A stretch of 64,000 nt of DNA, from contig NC_080044.1 of assembly GCF_012489685.1 (NCBI RefSeq), positions 73,828,732-73,892,731 of the forward strand, given 5' to 3'. Shown piece by piece: positions 58,472-64,000 of this stretch. Origin of the DNA: Lotus japonicus. Lineage: Eukaryota > Streptophyta > Magnoliopsida > Fabales > Fabaceae. The translations under genes and the position numbers were made by a program. Numbering within the stretch: the stretch's first letter is position 1; each line of letters starts with the position of its first letter. Below the pieces are notes generated by a model. That model did not search any database. It was not told the DNA's origin and worked only from the letters and a program-made list of their open reading frames with translations.

Positions 58472-61400
58472 ATGGTGACTCGATCCGGGGCGAACGGAGA
58501 GAGGAATCATGTTCAACAAAATGATGTTCCTCCCGATGCTCTTCAACGGATCATGGATGATCTCAATGAACTTCGTCAACATAATCAACAATTACAAAAT
58601 CAACTCACTGATCTCAATCAGACTCAGGGTTTACGAGAGGGCGATCGAAGAATGGCTGAGACGGTGGTGGACTTTCAACCTTTTACAGAAGAAATAGCGA
58701 ATACCGCCGTCCCAGACAATTTGAAGACGTTAAAGCTTGATTCTTATTATGGTGATTCAGACCCAAAAGATCATTTAGTGTATTTCAACACGAAAATGGT
58801 CATTGTAGGCGCATCAGATGCTTTGAAGTGCAAAATGTTGCCATCAACTTTTAAAAAATCAGCGATGATTTGGTTTACCACTCTACCGTCAAGGTCAATT
58901 GTCAATTTTACTGAATTATCTACAAAGTTCTTGTCTCAGTTTTCTACCAGTCGTGCACAAAAAGTAACTCCGGCGACATTATTTAATGTTCGTCAAGGAC
59001 CAAACGAAACTTTGCAGTCTTACATGGGGCGTTTCAATCAACTATCTGTTCATTTGGAGGATAAAATGCCAGAAATTTGCATTGCAGCTTTTGAATTGGG
59101 CTTGAAGCCGGGTGGGTTGAACAGTAATTTGAGTAGAAAGCCTGTGGAGACAATGGTGCATTTGCGCGAAAGGGTACAAGGGTACATCAGGGAGGAGCAG
59201 AGTGATCGGATCAAGAACAACCGCCCGAATGCAGCGGTTCCAGGGCAGAAACAGCAGTTTGAGACGAAAAAAGGAGCGGTTGCAGATCAATATTCGAAGG
59301 GATGGACCGAGAGTAGCAGCTCAGGGTATAATAATCGTAACCGTTATGACGGTCGATTTGCTAACCGTTCTAATTTCAAAAATCGTGCTCAACCGTATGG
59401 AGTGCGTGGGCCAGGACATTCGATGACGTGGACTCGGAATCAAAATGACCGTGCAGTACCTTTGGCGGTTAATTTGACTGAAGCTTTGCACACGTGTTTG
59501 GAGGCGAATGTTATTCGTTTTCCACGGCAGCCAAAGCCGTCAACGGGTTACGTGGATAAGAAGAAGTGGTGCGAGTATCATAGGATTTCAGGGCATAATA
59601 CTGATGATTGTTTTACTTTGAAGAAGGAGATTGACAAATTGATAAAGGCTGGGTATATGAAGCAGCTTGAAGGGCGAAGCAATTCAGATGAAGCAGGAAC
59701 TTCAATAAGACGAACTGAAGATGGAAAAGAGATTGAGGGCGATGGTCAGGATAGACAGTCAGATGGAAAAGCAAAGGGGCGAATTCATTCTATTTTTGGT
59801 GGATTTCGTGGCGGAGGGATGACTAATTCAGCTCGTAAAAGGTACGTTCACTCCATTAATGCTGTTTACTCTAATGATTGGGGAAGTTGGGCAACCAATC
59901 AACCCGATATAACGTTTACTGTGCGAGATTTTGAGGGAATACAGCCTCACGAAGACGATCCAATTGTTGTAATGCTGAGGATTGCTGATTATGAAATTGA
60001 GAGGGTACTTCTGGATCAAGGAAGCTCGGCAGATTTGATTTATGGTGACGCTTTTGAAAAGTTAGGGCTAAATGAATCTGATTTGTTGCCTTATGATGGT
60101 TCTTTAGTGGGTTTTTCTGGAGAAAAAGTATTTGTTCGAGGATATGTGGAATTGAAAACTGTCTTTGGAGAAGGGAAGAATGCGAAGGCATTTGCTATTA
60201 AGTTTTTAGTAGTAAAATGTACTTCATCGTACAATGTACTTATTGGGAGGCCATCACTAAACAGATTGGGGGCGATCATTTCCACAAGACATTTAACGGC
60301 GAAGTATCCATTGAGCAGAGGAGGAGTTGGAATTTTAAAGGCTGATCAAATGGTTGCTCGTAAGTGTTATTCAGAAAGCTTTAAGCAGTATGGGCACATG
60401 GGCAAGAAGGCGGTGAAAGAGGGGCATCGGGTCTATGAGGTGGATTTAGAACAATCAGAAATCATTTTGGATCCTCGAGAGGGATTTAGTGAGCACAAGA
60501 TGAAATCAGAAGAGGAAACTAAGGCGATCCAGATTGGGGAGCGAAACTTGAAAGTTGGTGTCAATTTGACTACAAGTCAGGAAAGCAGGTTAGTGAAGTT
60601 ATTGTCCGAGAATATGGATTTGTTTGCATGGAGTGCAAAGGATTTACCAGGAATTGATCCGGAATTTATATGTCACAAATTGGCTTTAAATCCCGGGGCG
60701 AAACCTATTGTTCAGTTTAAAAGAAAGATGGGCGAAGAAAAGGCAGAGGCTGTGAAGGTGGAAACAAATAAGTTACTCGAAGCTGGATTTATTAGGGAGG
60801 TAAAGTATCCAACATGGTTGGCGAATGTTGTTATGGTGAAGAAGGCTAATGGAAAGTGGCGAATGTGCACGGATTATACAGATTTGAACAAACATTGTCC
60901 TAAGGATTCTTATCCTTTACCAAATATTGATAAGCTTGTTGATAGGGCATCAGGGTTCGGAATGCTTAGCCTCATGGATGCATATTCAGGGTATCACCAG
61001 ATAAGAATGTACCAGCCCGATGAGGAGAAGACAGCTTTTATGACAAATCAGGCGAACTATTGTTATCAGACTATGCCGTTTGGGTTGAAGAATGCGGGAG
61101 CAACATATCAAAGGTTGATGGATAAGGTGTTTGACAAGCAGGTGGGGCGGAACATGGAGATTTATGTAGACGACATGGTGGTCAAGTCAGAGGAAATGAT
61201 GGCACATTGTTCTGATCTCGAAGAAGCTTTTGGCGAATTAAGAAAGCATAACATGAGACTTAATCCAGAAAAGTGTTCGTTTGGAATTCAAAGTGGAAAG
61301 TTTTTGGGTTTCATGATCACCAGGAGAGGAATTGAGGCGAATCCTGATAAGTGTAAGGCGATACTTGATATGCAGAGTCCAGCTTCAGTTAAAGATGTGC

Positions 61401-62977
61401 AGAAATTAACAGGAAGAATAGCGGCTTTGTCCAGGTTTCTTCCGTGTTCTGGGGAAAAGTCAGCACCATTTTTTCAATGCTTAAGGAAGAACAAAACTTT
61501 TCATTGGACTGAAGAATGTGAGAAGGCGTTCCAAAGTTTGAAGGATCATTTATCCAGGCCACCAATTTTAGCCAAACCAGTTCCAGGTATTCCATTATCA
61601 ATGTTTATTTCCATTTCTGATAATGCAGTTAGTTCAGTTTTGTTGCAAGAAAGTAAAGATGATATGAGGATCATATATTTTGTGAGTCATGCTCTTCAAG
61701 GAGCTGAAATTAGATACCAAAAAATTGAAAAGGCTGCATTAGCTCTAATCATATCCGCCAGGAAATTAAGACCTTATTTCCAAGGCTTTCCAATTGTGGT
61801 AAAAACAGATTTGCCACTTCGCCAAGTTTTGCAAAAGCCTGATCTGGCTGGACGAATGGTTTCCTGGACTGTTGAATTGTCAGAGTTTGAAATCACTTTT
61901 GACAGGAAAGGTCTGGTTAAAGCACAGGTATTGGTGGATTTTGTTAATGAAATGTCTTCCAGTGAGAAAAATATGGAAGTTGGCGAATGGAGTTTGTCTG
62001 TAGATGGCTCGTCTAATGTCAAGGGAAGTGGAGCTGGAATAATCTTAGAAGGGCCAGGTGGCGTGACAGTTGAGCAGTCACTCAAGTTTGACTTTAAAGC
62101 AAGCAATAATCAGGCAGAGTATGAAGCTATAATTGCAGGTTTGAAGTTGGCGATCGAGATGGGGGTCAAGAGCATAATGATTAAGACAGATTCTCAGATA
62201 GTTTCCAGGCAAATCCAGGGTGAATATCAGGCGAGGGACGCACAGCTGGCTAAGTATTTATTGAAAGCTCAGGGATTGATAAAGCAGATTGGCACAGTGC
62301 AGGTCAATTATGTCCCGCGGGAGGAGAATACAAGGGCGGATATTTTATCAAAGTTAGCAAGCACCAAGAAGCCGGGAAACAATAAGTCAGTTATCCAGGA
62401 AGTTTTAAGTAGCCCAAGTATTGAAGAAGATGAGACAATGATGGTGTTAACTTTAGCGGATTCAGATTGGATAGGGCGTATCAAGAAGTGTTTGGAGGCA
62501 GAAGGTTCTGATGTGCTGGCATTTTCTAAGGATCAAATTCGCGAGGCAAGTCATTACACATTGTTAGGCGGTCAATTGTACAGAAGAGGGATTGGAATAC
62601 CTTTATTGAGATGTGTTCCTAAGGATGAGGTGGAAAGAATCATGTTTGAGGTTCACGAAGGTGTGTGCGCAAGTCATGTTGGGGGAAGATCTTTGGCGGC
62701 GAAAGTGCTCAGAGCAGGGTTCTATTGGCCAACTTTACGAGGGGATTGTATGGAGTATGTAAAGAAGTGTGGTAAGTGTCAAATTTATGCAGATTTACAT
62801 AAGGCGCCGCCTGAGACTCTTAGCTCAATGAGTTCATCGTGGCCATTTGCAATGTGGGGAGTTGATATTCTGGGACCGTTCACTCCAGCAGGTTCTCAAA
62901 TCAGATTTATTTTGGTGGCGGTGGACTATTTTACTAAGTGGATTGAAGCGGAATCAATGGCGAAAATAACAGCATAA
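58472..62977 (+). CDS. Ty3/gypsy Tat-type gag-pol polyprotein, truncated in integrase
   Basis: A 1501-codon frame ending at a TAA. In order: a coiled-coil-prone N-terminus (about 25-55); the retrotransposon gag domain (about 80-235); a zinc-knuckle-like CxxHx4Hx4C (Cys367, His370, His375, Cys380); an aspartic protease with DQGSSADLI (Asp515); reverse transcriptase (about 745-920) with YVDD at 898-901; the RT-linked RNase H (about 1030-1150); and a second RNase H (about 1170-1300, VDGSSN with Asp1178). An integrase zinc finger (HEGVCASHVGG ... CGKCQ, about 1395-1435) and the first catalytic Asp of integrase (VDILGPF, about 1464) follow. Two RNase H domains mark the Tat lineage. The frame stops between the first and second catalytic acids of integrase. 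The start codon is 37 bp after the primer-binding site, as usual. Confidence 0.93.
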   Translation: MVTRSGANGERNHVQQNDVPPDALQRIMDDLNELRQHNQQLQNQLTDLNQTQGLREGDRRMAETVVDFQPFTEEIANTAVPDNLKTLKLDSYYGDSDPKDHLVYFNTKMVIVGASDALKCKMLPSTFKKSAMIWFTTLPSRSIVNFTELSTKFLSQFSTSRAQKVTPATLFNVRQGPNETLQSYMGRFNQLSVHLEDKMPEICIAAFELGLKPGGLNSNLSRKPVETMVHLRERVQGYIREEQSDRIKNNRPNAAVPGQKQQFETKKGAVADQYSKGWTESSSSGYNNRNRYDGRFANRSNFKNRAQPYGVRGPGHSMTWTRNQNDRAVPLAVNLTEALHTCLEANVIRFPRQPKPSTGYVDKKKWCEYHRISGHNTDDCFTLKKEIDKLIKAGYMKQLEGRSNSDEAGTSIRRTEDGKEIEGDGQDRQSDGKAKGRIHSIFGGFRGGGMTNSARKRYVHSINAVYSNDWGSWATNQPDITFTVRDFEGIQPHEDDPIVVMLRIADYEIERVLLDQGSSADLIYGDAFEKLGLNESDLLPYDGSLVGFSGEKVFVRGYVELKTVFGEGKNAKAFAIKFLVVKCTSSYNVLIGRPSLNRLGAIISTRHLTAKYPLSRGGVGILKADQMVARKCYSESFKQYGHMGKKAVKEGHRVYEVDLEQSEIILDPREGFSEHKMKSEEETKAIQIGERNLKVGVNLTTSQESRLVKLLSENMDLFAWSAKDLPGIDPEFICHKLALNPGAKPIVQFKRKMGEEKAEAVKVETNKLLEAGFIREVKYPTWLANVVMVKKANGKWRMCTDYTDLNKHCPKDSYPLPNIDKLVDRASGFGMLSLMDAYSGYHQIRMYQPDEEKTAFMTNQANYCYQTMPFGLKNAGATYQRLMDKVFDKQVGRNMEIYVDDMVVKSEEMMAHCSDLEEAFGELRKHNMRLNPEKCSFGIQSGKFLGFMITRRGIEANPDKCKAILDMQSPASVKDVQKLTGRIAALSRFLPCSGEKSAPFFQCLRKNKTFHWTEECEKAFQSLKDHLSRPPILAKPVPGIPLSMFISISDNAVSSVLLQESKDDMRIIYFVSHALQGAEIRYQKIEKAALALIISARKLRPYFQGFPIVVKTDLPLRQVLQKPDLAGRMVSWTVELSEFEITFDRKGLVKAQVLVDFVNEMSSSEKNMEVGEWSLSVDGSSNVKGSGAGIILEGPGGVTVEQSLKFDFKASNNQAEYEAIIAGLKLAIEMGVKSIMIKTDSQIVSRQIQGEYQARDAQLAKYLLKAQGLIKQIGTVQVNYVPREENTRADILSKLASTKKPGNNKSVIQEVLSSPSIEEDETMMVLTLADSDWIGRIKKCLEAEGSDVLAFSKDQIREASHYTLLGGQLYRRGIGIPLLRCVPKDEVERIMFEVHEGVCASHVGGRSLAAKVLRAGFYWPTLRGDCMEYVKKCGKCQIYADLHKAPPETLSSMSSSWPFAMWGVDILGPFTPAGSQIRFILVAVDYFTKWIEAESMAKITA

Positions 62978-63004
62978 AAAGTCAAAAAGTTTTATTGGAG
63001 AAAA

Positions 63005-63691
63005 TTGGTTTGCAGATTTGGCGTTCCGGCAACTATCGTCTCAGACAATGGAACACAGTTTACAAGCAGGAGTGTGAAGGATTTTTGTGCAGGAATGGGA
63101 ATTGAAATGCGTTTCGCCTCAGTTGAACACCCTCAGACAAATGGACAGGTGGAGTCAGCGAATAAAGTCATTCTCAATGGAATTAGAAAGCGTCTAGGCG
63201 AAGCTAAAGGATTATGGGCTGAAGAGTTGATCACGGTCATTTGGGCGTACAATACTACTCCTCAGTCAACTACTGGCGAATCACCTTTTAAGTTGACTTA
63301 CGGGGTAAATGCTATGATACCAGCAGAATTGCAGGATGTAACTTTCAGGGTGGCGACTTATAATGAAGAGCAGAATGACATGAATAGATTGGTTGATCTC
63401 AATTTAGCAGAGGAAACGCAAGCAGAAGTTCGTTTGAGGCAGGCAATGGTAAAACAGAGGTCGGAAAGGCGATACAATTCTAGAGTGGTTCCGAGGCAAA
63501 TGAAAGTTGGTGATTTGGTTCTGCGCAGGAAGGCAAAAGGACCTGATGATTCGAAGTTATCACCTAATTGGGAAGGACCTTACAGGATTCTGCGTGAGCT
63601 TGGTCAAGGGGCGTATCATTTGGAGGAGTTATCAGGGCGAAGGGTCCCAAGGGCTTGGAATGCACAGCATCTCCGTTATTATTACAGTTGA
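63005..63691 (+). pseudogene. C-terminal integrase part of the same polyprotein
   Basis: This 228-codon frame is in exactly the same phase as the one ending at 62977 (1511 codons between the two starts), so a single in-frame TAA, not a frameshift, separates them. It holds the rest of the integrase core: VSDNGTQFTS (second catalytic Asp), HPQTNGQVESANKVI (catalytic Glu), WAYNTTPQSTTGESPF and the C-terminal GPYRILRELGQGAYHLE domain. No other lesion is seen. The 63691 stop is the natural end of pol. Upstream start codons here are not real; the piece would be untranslated unless the stop is read through. Confidence 0.9.
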
Positions 63692-64000
63692 AGTGCAGGG
63701 TGGTTCGTTCGGTTTGTTTGGTTTTGTACAGTTTGTTTCAGTGTATGTTTGTCCAAGACTATGTTTCGTTGTTTCAGTTTGTGTGTGTTGAAGTCTACGT
63801 TTGTTGGTGTATTGTTTAAGACTATGTTTGTTGTGTAAGACTAAATTCGATGCACTCTTTTCTCTACCCCAGGCGGGAGAGTTTTTAACGAGGCATCAAT
63901 TATTAATGAATAACAGGTATGCACTCTTTTCTCTACCCCAGGCGGGAGAGTTTTTAACGAGGCATAACCTTTTTAAAATGATCAAGGGCGTATCATTTTA
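63692..64000 (+). mobile_element. Tat element region between pol and the 3' LTR
   Basis: GT-rich non-coding DNA after the pol stop, ending in a tandem repeat: a 47-bp block (ATGCACTCTTTTCTCTACCC and following, to GAGGCAT) occurs at 63850-63896 and again at 63919-63965, a 69-bp period. The polypurine tract and 3' LTR are beyond the window. Confidence 0.8.

Overview
This window is plant nuclear DNA from a eudicot, most likely a legume; no species can be named from sequence alone. The signs are a plastid abscisic-acid gene, a VQ-motif gene, a ZAT/SCOF-type zinc-finger relic, long AT-rich intergenic DNA, and plant transposons of nearly every class: Ty1/copia, Ty3/gypsy Tat-type, LINE, Mutator-like, hAT-like and Tourist-like MITEs. 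I saw no bacterial, organellar, CRISPR, rRNA or tRNA features. The nearby gene bodies stand out by higher GC content and clear codon structure.

Only two host genes look intact. A small intronless VQ-motif gene lies on the minus strand at 1459-1806. An intronless 9-cis-epoxycarotenoid dioxygenase (NCED) gene lies on the plus strand at 32905-34704, with a TATA box, a palindromic G-box and a MITE in its upstream region. A third host gene, a two-finger C2H2 repressor of the ZAT type (8745-9385), is a frameshifted pseudogene next to a Mutator-like element.

The rest is a transposon record, and many boundaries can be fixed to the base by target-site duplications (TSDs). From 2 to 13 kb there are hAT-like, Tourist-like and Mutator-like elements and four foldback-type elements made of short GC-rich motifs (CGATACG, GGTACCC, CGGCCGA/CCCTAAA). 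One of these carries a captured exon fragment resembling CHUP1-family coiled-coil proteins. From 16 to 26 kb there are degenerate coding relics: an unknown one, a copia RNase H plus 3' LTR, and a LINE RNase H. A pair of inverted MITEs lies at 21.3-21.9 kb. From 26 to 32 kb there is a second long-TIR Mutator-like element and a Tourist-like MITE.

Downstream of NCED are a gypsy-type solo LTR (35.36-35.98 kb), a 29-nt retroposon scar, and a 4.1-kb apparent solo LTR (36653-40784, TSD ATGCT) that carries an open reading frame of 235 codons. Next come a truncated LINE with a 17-bp TSD, a solo LTR nested in a hAT-like relic, and two LINEs nested in opposite orientation (46.6-48.1 kb). A diverged foldback repeat with a long (GT)n(GA)n microsatellite follows at 48.7-50.9 kb. 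The last 6 kb is a nearly complete Tat-type Ty3/gypsy retrotransposon (5' LTR, primer-binding site, gag-pol) with a single in-frame stop inside integrase; its 3' LTR lies beyond the window.
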